Source of the DNA: Candidatus Nitrotoga sp. AM1P
Lineage (GTDB): Bacteria; Pseudomonadota; Gammaproteobacteria; Burkholderiales; Gallionellaceae
Assembly: GCF_013168275.1 (NCBI RefSeq)
Contig: NZ_AP019547.1
Coordinates: 2,944,304 to 3,008,303 of the forward strand
Length of the DNA: 64,000 nt
Reading direction: 5' to 3'
The position numbers and the translations under genes are program-made. The notes under the pieces were generated by a model, which worked only from the letters and a program-made list of their open reading frames with translations, did no database searches and was not told the origin of the DNA. Shown one piece after another: positions 28,793 to 37,923 of the stretch (its first letter is position 1; the number at the start of each line of letters is the position of its first letter).

Positions 28793-29585
28793 GCGTCATA
28801 GTTTAACTTTAATTCTGCTGCTCATGCTAACTGCGTGTAATATTTTCTCTCCGAAGGATGAGAAACCCGCTTCCGCGACAGCGGATTCCGCCGAGGGAAT
28901 CTACGCCCAGGCCATGGAACAGGTAAATAATGCCAATTATCCTGGCGCTATAAAACTATTCGAGACCTTGCAATCTCGATACCCTTACGGCCGTTATGCG
29001 CAGCAGGCGCAGATGGAGATTGCATACTCACATTACAAGCAAAGTGAACCTGAATTGGCACTTTCTGCGGTGGAGCGCTTTATTAAGCAATACCCGAACA
29101 GTCCGCACGTGGATTATGCCTATTACTTGAAAGGATTGGTCAATTTCGATGAAGATCTCGGTCTATTTGGCGAGGGATTTCATCCAGACTTATCCGAGCG
29201 TAACCCCAAGGCACCGCGCGAGGCTTTTGATGCTTTTAAGGATCTGGTTACACGCTTTCCTAACAGCAAATATGCAGCCGATTCGAAATTACGTATGCAA
29301 TATTTAGTTAACGCGCTGGCACGTCATGAAACGCAAGTCGCAAGTTATTATTTACGCCGTAGAGCCTATGTGGCCGCTCTCAACCGTGCTAATGGCGTGC
29401 TCATTGATTTTCCGCAGGCTCCGGTTACACGCGAAGCTCTGCAAATTATAGTACAGGCCTACGATGCGCTGGGACTGAAAGATTTACGAGACGATTCACA
29501 GCGCGTGCTAGACAAAAACTTCGCGAAAGATGGTGTTAAGCCAGTTGCTAAGCCACGCCAGTGGTGGAAGTTTTGGCAAAGTTGA
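28791..29585 (+). CDS. bamD: Outer-membrane assembly lipoprotein BamD
   Basis: An essential lipoprotein of the beta-barrel assembly machine. The 264 residues begin with a lipoprotein signal ending in the lipobox LTAC (Cys16). The rest is five TPR-like helical repeats, for example YAQAMEQVNNANYPGAIKLF and YPYGRYAQQAQMEIAYSHYK. The frame opens at 28764, but only the ATG at 28791 starts the lipoprotein signal. It is divergent from rluD, as in E. coli, with the two start codons overlapping by two bases. Confidence 0.95.
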   Translation: MRHSLTLILLLMLTACNIFSPKDEKPASATADSAEGIYAQAMEQVNNANYPGAIKLFETLQSRYPYGRYAQQAQMEIAYSHYKQSEPELALSAVERFIKQYPNSPHVDYAYYLKGLVNFDEDLGLFGEGFHPDLSERNPKAPREAFDAFKDLVTRFPNSKYAADSKLRMQYLVNALARHETQVASYYLRRRAYVAALNRANGVLIDFPQAPVTREALQIIVQAYDALGLKDLRDDSQRVLDKNFAKDGVKPVAKPRQWWKFWQS

Positions 29586-29712
29586 ACATTGGCTCCAGCA
29601 TTTGCATAGGTTAGGAAAGGTATCGTTAAACTGCGTGACTTTTTCCAAACTTTAGAGGGTGCAGTCCTACCAAGCTTAGTATTAGTAACAGACCCTAAAA
29701 AAACTTAAAAAT

Positions 29713-30549
29713 ATGGCACGCGAAGAACCGGCATTCAAACTCAAAATTGCCAATCTCTCTTTATTTGTACTCTATGTCCATACAACCGACATGGATCAAC
29801 TAAAAAAACAGTTGGATATGCGTTTTAATAAAACGCAGGATTTTTTCTCCAATACACCCGTGGCTCTTGATCTCTCTGCCATCGCGAATTTCAACATTTC
29901 GCCAGATTTTACGGGTCTTATGTCATTCATGCTGGATCATGGTATGCGTGCCACGGGTGTTGTTGGGGGTTCCACTGAACAGCAGGAAGCCGCCGTACAG
30001 TCAGGCTTGGGACTCTTTCCTGACACGATTATCAGGCCCGCATTAAAGTCGGCATCGACTTCCACGACAACCTCAAGCATTAATGCAGAAGATAACCAGC
30101 CGGAACTGCCGGGATTGGGGATAGAAACTGGAGCGGGTGAACCCAATAACAGCCGCATCCTTGACTCAGATACTCAGATTCAAAAACCAGGTCCCCAAAC
30201 ACCCCCCACTTTCCGTCCGACCATGATAATCAGTAAACCAGTTCGTACGGGTCAGAGAATCTATGCCGAAGGGGCCAGTTTGGTTGTATTGGGTGTTGTT
30301 AATGCAGGTGCTGAACTGATTGCTGACGGAGATATACACATTTACGCCCCGCTGCGCGGTCGGGCTATTGCGGGTGCTCAAGGCAACGAGAGTGCGCGTA
30401 TTTTCGTGCATAGCCTGGAAGCAGAACTGGTTTCCATTGCAGGCTGTTTCAAGGTATTTGAGAACGGTATTCCCGAAAATTTGCGCGGCAAACCCGTTCA
30501 GGTACATCTGGATTGCTCTGATTTGATTATTCAGCCCTTGCTGAGCTAA
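29713..30549 (+). CDS. minC: Septum site-determining protein MinC
   Basis: An inhibitor of FtsZ ring assembly that works with MinD and MinE to place the division site. The 278 residues show the N-terminal MinC domain (about 1-105), a Ser/Thr/Pro-rich linker (about 113-170) and the C-terminal right-handed beta-helix domain ([37 protein letters not shown]), which binds MinD. It is first in a minC-minD-minE operon. Confidence 0.96.
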   Translation: MAREEPAFKLKIANLSLFVLYVHTTDMDQLKKQLDMRFNKTQDFFSNTPVALDLSAIANFNISPDFTGLMSFMLDHGMRATGVVGGSTEQQEAAVQSGLGLFPDTIIRPALKSASTSTTTSSINAEDNQPELPGLGIETGAGEPNNSRILDSDTQIQKPGPQTPPTFRPTMIISKPVRTGQRIYAEGASLVVLGVVNAGAELIADGDIHIYAPLRGRAIAGAQGNESARIFVHSLEAELVSIAGCFKVFENGIPENLRGKPVQVHLDCSDLIIQPLLS

Positions 30550-30613
30550 AGGAATTCTTTAGATTCCTCATTTACGGGTAAAATATACCTAAATTTTGTT
30601 CAGGAATATAAAC

Positions 30614-31429
30614 GTGTCTAAAGTTATTGTAGTTACTTCAGGAAAAGGTGGTGTAGGTAAAACCACAACCAGCGCTAGTTTTTCCAGCGGTCTCGCCCTA
30701 CGGGGAAACAAAACGGTTGTCATCGATTTCGATGTGGGTTTGCGTAACCTGGATCTCATCATGGGCTGCGAGCGGCGTGTGGTGTATGACATCATCAATG
30801 TCATCAATGGCGAGGTGTCCCTTAAACAGGCACTTATTAAAGATAAGAACTGCGACAACCTGTACATTCTCCCCGCATCCCAGACTCGAGACAAAGATGC
30901 ACTCAGCCTGGAAGGTGTCGAGCGCATTCTTAACGAGCTAAAAGAAAGTTTTGATTGTATCGTATGTGACTCCCCGGCAGGCATTGAATCAGGCGCATTC
31001 ACCGCAATGTATTTTGCAGATGAAGCTTTGATCGTAACTAATCCGGAAGTTTCGTCGGTGCGAGATTCGGATCGTATTCTTGGAATTCTCGCAGCTAAAT
31101 CCAAACGGGCGGTGGATGGCCTTGAACCTGTGAAAGAATATTTGCTGGTGACTCGTTACGATCCCAAGCGAGTAGAGGCGGGGGAAATGTTGTCGGTTAC
31201 TGACATCCAGGAAATCTTACGTATTCCATTGATTGGTGTGATTCCGGAATCGGAATCAGTACTCCAAGCCTCTAATGCTGGCACCCCAGCTATCCATCTA
31301 GATAAGAGCGACGTGGCTGAAGCCTACCGAGATGTAGTGGGACGTTTCATGGGCGATGAAGGATTGCCGATGCGCTTCGTTACCGCAGAAAAAAAGAGTT
31401 TTTTTAAACGACTGCTGGGAGGCCGCTGA
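30614..31429 (+). CDS. minD: Septum site-determining ATPase MinD
   Basis: A membrane-cycling ATPase that recruits MinC. The 271 residues have the deviant Walker [11 protein letters not shown] at the N-terminus and the C-terminal amphipathic membrane-targeting helix ([10 protein letters not shown]). The GTG at 30614 with AGGA eight bases upstream is chosen; an in-frame TTG at 30596 would add six residues not seen in the family. minE starts one base after the stop codon. Confidence 0.96.
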   Translation: MSKVIVVTSGKGGVGKTTTSASFSSGLALRGNKTVVIDFDVGLRNLDLIMGCERRVVYDIINVINGEVSLKQALIKDKNCDNLYILPASQTRDKDALSLEGVERILNELKESFDCIVCDSPAGIESGAFTAMYFADEALIVTNPEVSSVRDSDRILGILAAKSKRAVDGLEPVKEYLLVTRYDPKRVEAGEMLSVTDIQEILRIPLIGVIPESESVLQASNAGTPAIHLDKSDVAEAYRDVVGRFMGDEGLPMRFVTAEKKSFFKRLLGGR

Positions 31430-31430
31430 G

Positions 31431-31715
31431 ATGTCCATGATTGCTGGCTTAATCAACTACCTACGCGGCAACGAAAAAAAAACTGCCGTCGTCGCTAAAG
31501 AACGTTTACAGATCATTCTCGCTCACGAACGTGCCGGAAGAGGTGCTTCCACTCCAGACTATCTACCTGCACTTCAAGAAGAGCTGATGGTTGTGATTGC
31601 AAAATATATTCATATCGATCGTGAATCTATCAATGTTCAATTAGAGAAGCACGGCGAATATGACGTACTTGAACTTAACATTACATTGCCGGACAAAATG
31701 CGCAACAACCGATGA
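31431..31715 (+). CDS. minE: Cell division topological specificity factor MinE
   Basis: A 94-residue protein that stimulates MinD ATPase and drives pole-to-pole oscillation. It starts [13 protein letters not shown], the membrane and MinD-binding segment, and the C-terminal topological domain includes [19 protein letters not shown] lies eight bases upstream of the ATG. Confidence 0.95.
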   Translation: MSMIAGLINYLRGNEKKTAVVAKERLQIILAHERAGRGASTPDYLPALQEELMVVIAKYIHIDRESINVQLEKHGEYDVLELNITLPDKMRNNR

Positions 31716-31792
31716 GTATGCTCCCGGAGTTTACACTGGGGACAGCGCCTTGATATAAAGGGTTAGTGCTGGGAGAACGAAGGGCTACGTGT

Positions 31793-32419
31793 TTACTTTA
31801 CAGCCTTGATCCACTCAATAGCCTGGACTCGAGCAATCGGGACTGCCTTTCCTGCTCCATCCGGTTGAAAGATCGATGCCTCTCCCTCTTTTACTTCGAA
31901 CCAATCCTTTCCGAAGGCGTCGATGATGTTCGGCTTATGCGTGACCAGGAGCGTGTTCTTTCCCTGTTCAGGGGGTGTCGCTGCCATCTTTCTCAATGCC
32001 TCAGCCCGACGATCATTTTCGATGGGCGTGACGACGAGGCCGCCTTCAGTGATATCGAGAGTGGATGCCACTTCAGTGCCACCGATCAACCTCCCGGTTT
32101 CTACCGCCCGATTGAATTTGCTGGTGTGAACCTTGCCAATTGGAACTTGCAAGGCTTTTAAAGAAGCACCCACTTGGGTGGCTAATGCTTTGCCGCCTTC
32201 ACTCAACAAGCGCTGCTTGGCCGTGTTGTCGTAATTTAGGGGGTCAGTGTCCGCCTGATCGCGATTGGTCGCTCCGTGGCGAAAGACAATGACGTAGCCA
32301 CCTTGCTTCAAACGCTCGGCCAACGCCTTCACATCGACTGTCTGCGCGTGCGCGGTGGCTGATGATGCTAAAGCAAGAAAGACAAAGATCCTGGAAATCC
32401 ATTGTGCGTTTACTTTCAT
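31793..32419 (-). CDS. Periplasmic histidine phosphatase superfamily protein
   Basis: A 208-residue exported protein with a signal peptide (residues 1-25, ending TAHAQ). The phosphate pocket is seen as FRHGATNRDQ, with the nucleophilic His, and a second His in LLVTHKPNIIDAFG. It belongs to the branch 1 histidine phosphatase fold. The substrate is unknown. Its start overlaps the end of the broken DUF3833-like gene as ATGA, so the two formed an operon. It lies between the min operon and integron-type elements and may be acquired DNA. Confidence 0.82.
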   Translation of the reverse strand: MKVNAQWISRIFVFLALASSATAHAQTVDVKALAERLKQGGYVIVFRHGATNRDQADTDPLNYDNTAKQRLLSEGGKALATQVGASLKALQVPIGKVHTSKFNRAVETGRLIGGTEVASTLDITEGGLVVTPIENDRRAEALRKMAATPPEQGKNTLLVTHKPNIIDAFGKDWFEVKEGEASIFQPDGAGKAVPIARVQAIEWIKAVK

Positions 32420-33084
32420 GCATACTCCTCATTTTGGTAAAAGTGGAACTCGGTGACGAAATGATAGAGCTTATGCATGATGCAGTCCAACTTCCACTGC
32501 CCATCTACCTTGATTTTTCCACGTAGCGTAAAGCGATGCAGGCGTTTATTGCCGCGCAATTCTTTATGTGTGAGCACGACGTTTAATGCGTCAACTGGAT
32601 CGTTGCTCGCAGCTGACCGATTGGGATGCCCAAGAAACGAATACTGCCGTAGTTCACTACAGTCCGACCATTGTTAGTGAGATCAAGAATTTGATGCATG
32701 ATCAAGCCCCAACCCTTCAGTGGGTAGCGCAAAGTTAGTCGGTTTCCATCGGTGCGACCCACGGCGAGCCTTGAAGCTTCGGTAAGCGTTGTCGAGTAAT
32801 GACCCGGGGTGGTTTGCCACATCATCCAAGAACGTGACTCAACGGGCTCCCCTTCAAACCGCACGTTTTGTTCAAGCCTAAACCGGCCATCAGCTTGTTG
32901 ACCCAAGGCTTTCAACGGTAAATGGGCGAATTTTTCCTAGAAAAAGCTGCATCTCTCCCTTGCCCTCAGAACGACCGGCGAAGACCTCGTCTGGCACAAA
33001 GGCTTTTCCTTCGGTTTGCGAGTGAGCGGCTAGCGATATCAGCAGTAAAGCTACGAGGACAATTTGTTCGAAGCGCTAGTTCAT
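32416..33084 (-). pseudogene. DUF3833-like exported protein, broken by a stop and two indels
   Basis: Read in three pieces, this was a protein of about 220 residues. Frame one starts at ATG 33084 but has TAG as codon 3, then a signal-peptide-like stretch (VLVALLLISLAAHSQ) and FAGRSEGKGEMQLFLGK. Near 32905 it shifts by one base to ADGRFRLEQNVRFEGEP and onward to 32583. Near 32612 it returns to the first frame, ending LTHKELRGNKRLHR to EEYA at 32416. The two shifts compensate each other. The F-G-R-x-E-G-x-G start and the later SRSWMMW region resemble the DUF3833 family; this is recognition by eye. It overlaps the phosphatase gene as ATGA. Confidence 0.65.
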
Positions 33085-33113
33085 TTGTACACACTCTCCG
33101 CAACAAAAATCAT

Positions 33114-33162
33114 GACTAATTATGGATGTTGAAACGGGCGTTTTCAGAATGGCTTGTTAGAC
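33114..33162 (-). other. Possible degenerate integron attC site
   Basis: On the minus strand it begins with a perfect R'' core GTCTAAC (33162-33156) 29 bases after the binding-protein stop codon. An imperfect palindrome follows around GAAAACGCCCGTTTC and the site ends near ATTAGTC, a poor match to GTTRRRY. Length and position suit an attC, but the second core is degraded. Confidence 0.4.
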
Positions 33163-33190
33163 ATCGACCTGGAAGGACGAACATCATCAA

Positions 33191-34363
33191 TCATCGTCCA
33201 ACGGGATACAGTCCGTGGACTTGAGTTGGATTCTGTCCTTGGATGGCCCCAATGTAGTGCTCCATCTGGAATTTCAGGCGCTCAATGCGCGCACGATCCT
33301 GCATGAAGGCACGGAAACGTACCGGATAAGTAGGGTAGTTGATGACCGGTCCGAATCCCTCCGGTGATGACATGTCGCGCCGCACTGGCCATAGCCCGCG
33401 ACCTTCCTGCATCTCCTTCGACAGCAGCCAACTCATGTAGAGCTTCGCTGCTGCCGGATGACGCGCAGCCTTGAAAATGGCGCCCGTTTGAGGCCAGGTG
33501 AGAAAGCTGTCGTTTTTCGGCAGGATGAGCTTGGACGGGCTGCCGGGAGGCGTGGTCAAAGGGCCCGAGGCGGTAAAGGTCGCGGCCTTGTCACCCTTCG
33601 CAACGACCAGGCGTGCCGGCACCGTACCACGAATCCATTGCACATCCTGCGTCATCAGCTGGTCCATATAGCCCCAGCCGCGCTCGCTGATGATTCGGTC
33701 AAATTGGTACAGCACGGCGTCGTCATCGTGCGGATAGGTCAGGACGATCCGCTCTTTCCATTTTGGATCGAGATAGTCTAATGCGTCGCGTGGGGCTTCT
33801 GCCTCAGGGATTAGCCCGGTATTGATGATATTGCTGAAGCAAAAAACATTGACCGCCACGTAGGCTCCGTCGGGATCGCGAAAATCCGGGTAGACGTGCT
33901 CCCAGCCCAAGGGCTTATAGAGCAATAGATGCCCTTCTGCTTTCCAGCGGTCGTAGTCATGTAGGGTTTGCAGGTGTGCAACGTCGCATTCAAGCTTGCC
34001 GCGCGCAAGCTGATTGTCTATCCGCGCGTCGTGATATTTGCTGAGGTCGACAAGGATGCGGATGTTCATGCCAGGAAAGCGTGTCTTGAAGGCCTGTTCG
34101 ACGGCGGCCTGTGCATTGGGCAGATCTCCGCCCGCATAGACGATCAGGTCAGCGCCTTGAGCGAGGGCGGCTTTGTGTAGCTTGTCGAGCGTCCTTGTTT
34201 CCACCTCCGGGGTAAGCGGCGGCAGAAGCGGTGCTTCTTCGCTCACCCGGCTGCCAGTAGCCTGGGCGAATGCATGGCTTGATGCCTGAAGGGCCAACGA
34301 TCCTGCGAGCGTCAGTTGAATAAAATGTCGCCGGGAAAGTTTTGTCTGTGTTAATGCGTCCAT
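33191..34363 (-). CDS. Tat-exported extracellular solute-binding protein, iron(III)-type ABC family
   Basis: A 390-residue protein with a twin-arginine signal (SRRHFIQLT, Arg11-Arg12) ending around SHAFA. The body (LIVYAGGDLPNAQAAVEQAF at the start, VNVFCFSNIINTGLI, then TWPQTGAIFKAARHPAAAKL) has the order of FbpA/PotD-like binding proteins of ABC importers. No permease or ATPase gene is adjacent, so it is an orphan. It is more GC-rich than the core genes. It lies between an attC site (34394-34456) and a degenerate one, with its start 31 bases from the first, as expected of an integron cassette. The ligand is unknown. Confidence 0.75.
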   Translation of the reverse strand: MDALTQTKLSRRHFIQLTLAGSLALQASSHAFAQATGSRVSEEAPLLPPLTPEVETRTLDKLHKAALAQGADLIVYAGGDLPNAQAAVEQAFKTRFPGMNIRILVDLSKYHDARIDNQLARGKLECDVAHLQTLHDYDRWKAEGHLLLYKPLGWEHVYPDFRDPDGAYVAVNVFCFSNIINTGLIPEAEAPRDALDYLDPKWKERIVLTYPHDDDAVLYQFDRIISERGWGYMDQLMTQDVQWIRGTVPARLVVAKGDKAATFTASGPLTTPPGSPSKLILPKNDSFLTWPQTGAIFKAARHPAAAKLYMSWLLSKEMQEGRGLWPVRRDMSSPEGFGPVINYPTYPVRFRAFMQDRARIERLKFQMEHYIGAIQGQNPTQVHGLYPVGR

Positions 34364-34393
34364 AGTGCGCTCCTTCGTTACGAGGTATGAGAT

Positions 34394-34456
34394 GTCTAAC
34401 GCTGACGCTCAGCGGCCGCCCGCTTGCGGGCGGTCCGCTGGAGCGACTTGTTGGGC
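34394..34456 (-). other. Integron attC recombination site
   Basis: A 63-base imperfect palindrome. On the minus strand it starts with GCCCAAC (R'' core) and ends with GTTAGAC (R' core, fitting GTTRRRY). The inner arms CGCTCCAGCGGACCGCCC and GGGCGGCCGCTGAGCG pair with one extra C and one extra A on the first arm, the extrahelical bases typical of attC, around an AAGC loop. It overlaps the 3' end of the upstream cassette gene. Confidence 0.85.
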
Positions 34457-34922
34457 CACAGCTGGCGCGGTTGGCTTGCTCGTACCAATGATTGCCGCGG
34501 TAATTGATGCGCCCGCAGCGATGACAGCTACGGCCATAGGAAGAATTATCGTCCTCCATCGATTCTTTCGTTCGAGCTGCTTGTCGTGCAGTTGTATTGC
34601 AAGCTCCATTAGCTTGTTCGCGACTGTCGCTTCGAGTGGAGGGCGCTTCTCCTCTCCATCCGGTAGTTGCTTGTGATCGAGCACATAGCGCGCCAAGAGT
34701 GCAACCCGTGGTTTTCGAGTTGGGTCATTGCGCACACGGAAGAATTCCGGGTGTTGCTTGGCGAGAGCCATCCAGGTTTCGCCAACGGAAGGCTTTACTC
34801 TGCAACTCGTCGTTCAGTCCCTCTTCGCTTCGGTATGTGTCCTGGTCATAGGCCAGAACTTGGATGAGCGCGAGAACATCAGCCAAGCGGCCGGGCTGCA
34901 AATATGAAGTAATGGCGTCCAT
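34409..34922 (-). pseudogene. Cassette-borne membrane protein of unknown function, frameshifted
   Basis: The first part (MDAITSYLQPGRLADVLALI onward, from 34922) and the second part (MALAKQHPEFFRVRN onward, ending at 34409) join to one protein of about 170 residues if one A is removed from the minus-strand AAA at 34796-34794; the junction then reads LQSKPSVGETWMALAKQ. The C-terminal half has one membrane helix (TIILPMAVAVIAAGASITAA). The family is not recognised. The start lies 23 bases after a GTTGGGC core and the stop falls inside the attC, which is the standard layout of an integron cassette. Confidence 0.7.
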
Positions 34923-34945
34923 ACGACCGTTTTTCACCTTGGGGC

Positions 34946-34952
34946 CCAACGT
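34946..34952 (-). other. GTTRRRY core site at the upstream edge of the cassette
   Basis: Minus-strand GTTGGGC, 23 bases upstream of the cassette ORF start. It is the R' half expected from an attI or a preceding attC. No matching RYYYAAC partner is seen within 130 bases, so the neighbour has been lost or replaced. Confidence 0.55.
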
Positions 34953-35226
34953 AAAGTAGACACCCTAAAAAATGCCGACAAAGGCGTCTGTAAGGTGCAT
35001 AAACTGGCTTTTATTTTATAAGTTATTGTTTTAATTGAAATAAAAATCTGAATCACCCCCGAATTTAGTTGATAAATGCACTATTTAATTCTCGTTGTGC
35101 ATCATCTGTATTTTTCCCGTCCAAGTACACAGGAGAGCTATAAATACATTCGCCAACAATCTTACAGTAATAGCAGCCTAGCGAAATTATTTCCTGTGAG
35201 CTGATTTTTGATATTTTTTGGTTGAG
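34953..35226. other. AT-rich gap between cassette and glycoside hydrolase gene
   Basis: No gene was seen. It starts beside the orphan GTTRRRY core and shows no integrase remnant or inverted-repeat ends. Confidence 0.4.
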
Positions 35227-37923
35227 TCAATCGTCCTTGTGCGGTTGCAGCAGCTTTGCTACCAAGCCACTCCAGCCGGTTTGATGCGAGGCGCCCACCC
35301 CGCGACCGGTGTCGCCATGGAAATACTCATGGAACAAAATATAGTCCCGAAATTGTGGGTCTTCCTGAAACTTGGTTTGATCGCCGAACACTGGTCGCTG
35401 CCCTGAATCATCGCGTCTGAACAAGCGCGTCAAGCGCAGTGCCAGTTCGTCGGCAACGGCATGAATGGAGAGCATGTTTCCGGAACCGGTAGGGCATTCA
35501 ATTTTGAATTCATCTCCGTAAAATTCGGCGAAGCGGCGCAGCGAAGTTACCAACAGATAATTGACCGGGAACCAGATTGGGCCGCGCCAGTTGGAATTGC
35601 CGCCAAACATCCCCGATTCTGATTCGGCCGGTTGGTAGCTGACGCTCATCGGATTGTCGATGCAGCTGAAGATATAGGGCGCATCTTTATGGGCGCGCGA
35701 GAGCGATCGTATGCCATAGTCGGAAAGGAATTCGGTCTCATCCAGCATACGCCGCAAGAGGGCTTTCATGCGGTGGACGCGCAGCAACGATAGCAGGTGA
35801 CGGTTGCCCCGTCCCGGTTCCTGCCAGCGAGAGACGAGCGCTGCCAACTCGGGACGATTTTTCATGAACCATTCCAGCCGCCGTTTGAAATTCGGCAGCC
35901 GATCAAGTATCTCCTGCTCCAGAATCTCCACGGCATAAAACGGGATGAGACCCACCATGGAACGGACCTTGAGCGGCATCATCCTGCCATTGGGTATACG
36001 CAGCACATCGTAGAAAAACTGATCTTTTTCATCCCACAGGCCGACACCTTGATCGCCGATATTGTTCATCGAGTGTGCAATATACAGAAAGTGCTCAAAA
36101 AACTTGGTGGCAATCTCCTCATAGGTAGGGTTATGCTGCGCCAGCTCGAGTGCAATACGCATCAGATTGAGCGCATACATGGCCATCCAGCTGGTGCCAT
36201 CGGCTTGATTGATATAACCGCCGGTGGGTAGTGGCGCACTGCGGTCAAACACGCCGATGTTATCCAAACCGAGGAAACCGCCCTGAAACACGTTGTGTCC
36301 ATCGATATCCTTGCGGTTGACCCACCAGGTAAAGTTCAGCAGCAGCATGTGCAACTCGCGCTCAAGAAAATCCAGGTCACCACTGCCATTGTTTGCATCG
36401 CATTCGGCCTTGTACACCTCCCACACAGCCCATGCATGTACTGGTGGATTGACGTCGCCGAAAGCCCATTCGTAAGCGGGAATCTGTCCATTCGGATGCA
36501 TGTACCAGACGCGTGTCATCAGCAGGAGTTGATTCTTGGCGAATACCGGATCGATGTCCGCCATCGTGACGCAGTGGAAAGCCAGATCCCATGCGGCATA
36601 CCAGGGATATTCCCATTTGTCGGGCATTGAAATGATGTCTGCATTGTTCAGATGCTGCCATTCACTGTTTCGTCCGTGGTGTCGTTCCTTCGGCGGTGCG
36701 GGCATGCTCGGATCACCTTTCAGCCATATGGGAATATCGATGTGGTAGAACTGCTTGCTCCAGATCATGCCGGCAAAGGCTTGGCGCTGGATCAGGCGCG
36801 CATCTTCGTCAGCAATATCGGTTTGCAGCACGGCATAGAATTCGTCAGCCTCGGCCTGGCGCAAATTAAAAATGGAATCAAAATCCTTGAAAGGCCGCGT
36901 GTTCTCGGCCCGGGTAAGACGCAAGCGAACCTCAATCTTCCCATGTGCCGGTATTGTAAAAACGAAGTGTCCTGCCGCTTTGGTGCCGCTTTGCAACGGA
37001 TTGACGGCGTGAGGGTTGCCATGAACGATATGCTCGTGAAAAGCATCCTTGAAATAACCTTTATTGTCTGTGCCGTACAGGCGTTGTACGTTGGTCTCGT
37101 TATCGCAGAAGAGCAATTCTGTCGCACCATCGAAGTGGCAGTAATAAGTGTCCAATTTTGAGTGTTGCAGTCTGATGGCATTTTGTTCAGAGACTGACAT
37201 TTCCGGTTTTGTGGTTTGTTCATCCCATGTCCACTCGTTTCTGAACCATAGCTGTGGCAGAATGTGCAGCGGCGCGTCGTCAGGGCCGCGATTGTGCGCG
37301 GTAACACGCATCAGAATATCGTGCGGGTCGGCCTTGGCGTATTCCACGAACACATCGAAGTAGCGGTCATCGGTAAAGACGCCAGTATCGATCAGCTCGA
37401 ATTCCGGCATGTCCTGGCCACGCCGCCCATTTTCCTCCACCAGCCATGCGTAGGGGTACGCCTGCTGGGGATATTTGTAGAGCATCTTCAGATAAGAGTG
37501 GGTCGGTGTGGCATCCAGGTAGTAATACAGCTCTTTGACATCTTCGCCGTGGTTGCCCTCATTGTTGGTCAACCCGAACAGGCGTTCTTTCAAAATCGGG
37601 TCGCGCTCGTTCCACAGTGCCAGCCCCAGACATAAGTGCTGGAATTTGTCGCTGATCCCGGCGATGCCATCTTCACCCCAGCGATAGGCGCGACTGCGTG
37701 CGTGATCGTGGCTGAAATATTCCCAGGCTTCACCATGCGGGCTATAGTCCTCACGGACCGTTCCCCATTGGCGTTCGCTTAAGTAAGGCCCCCATCTAGA
37801 CCATTCAGGCTCATCTTTTTCTCGCGCGATGAGCCGTTTTTTTTCCTTGCTGAGGGGTGCGTTCTGGCTGCTCGGTTTTATTGGCTGTAATGTGGGCGGA
37901 GTCGAGGCGATACTCATATTCAT
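35227..37923 (-). CDS. GH63-like glucosidase (MGH1-type glycoside hydrolase)
   Basis: An 898-residue cytoplasmic protein without a signal peptide. It has the (alpha/alpha)-barrel features of the GH63/MGH1 group: WNERDPILKERLFGLTNNEG near the N-terminus, YPWYAAWDLAFHCVTMADIDP in the middle and GMFGGNSNWRGPIWFPVNYL near the C-terminus, where acidic catalytic residues are expected. Related bacterial enzymes hydrolyse alpha-glucosidic or mannosylglycerate-type substrates; the substrate here is unknown. Its start overlaps the end of the upstream amylo-glucosidase gene by four bases (ATGA), so the two form one operon. Confidence 0.8.
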   Translation of the reverse strand: MNMSIASTPPTLQPIKPSSQNAPLSKEKKRLIAREKDEPEWSRWGPYLSERQWGTVREDYSPHGEAWEYFSHDHARSRAYRWGEDGIAGISDKFQHLCLGLALWNERDPILKERLFGLTNNEGNHGEDVKELYYYLDATPTHSYLKMLYKYPQQAYPYAWLVEENGRRGQDMPEFELIDTGVFTDDRYFDVFVEYAKADPHDILMRVTAHNRGPDDAPLHILPQLWFRNEWTWDEQTTKPEMSVSEQNAIRLQHSKLDTYYCHFDGATELLFCDNETNVQRLYGTDNKGYFKDAFHEHIVHGNPHAVNPLQSGTKAAGHFVFTIPAHGKIEVRLRLTRAENTRPFKDFDSIFNLRQAEADEFYAVLQTDIADEDARLIQRQAFAGMIWSKQFYHIDIPIWLKGDPSMPAPPKERHHGRNSEWQHLNNADIISMPDKWEYPWYAAWDLAFHCVTMADIDPVFAKNQLLLMTRVWYMHPNGQIPAYEWAFGDVNPPVHAWAVWEVYKAECDANNGSGDLDFLERELHMLLLNFTWWVNRKDIDGHNVFQGGFLGLDNIGVFDRSAPLPTGGYINQADGTSWMAMYALNLMRIALELAQHNPTYEEIATKFFEHFLYIAHSMNNIGDQGVGLWDEKDQFFYDVLRIPNGRMMPLKVRSMVGLIPFYAVEILEQEILDRLPNFKRRLEWFMKNRPELAALVSRWQEPGRGNRHLLSLLRVHRMKALLRRMLDETEFLSDYGIRSLSRAHKDAPYIFSCIDNPMSVSYQPAESESGMFGGNSNWRGPIWFPVNYLLVTSLRRFAEFYGDEFKIECPTGSGNMLSIHAVADELALRLTRLFRRDDSGQRPVFGDQTKFQEDPQFRDYILFHEYFHGDTGRGVGASHQTGWSGLVAKLLQPHKDD

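Noticed and set aside
31716..31792. A further attC downstream of the histidine phosphatase gene
   Set aside because: CACTAAC and GTTAGTG are present but neither fits RYYYAAC or GTTRRRY and no palindrome links them.
34953..35226. An attI site or integrase remnant next to the cassette core
   Set aside because: Only the GTTRRRY core is seen; no integrase coding trace or second core was found.
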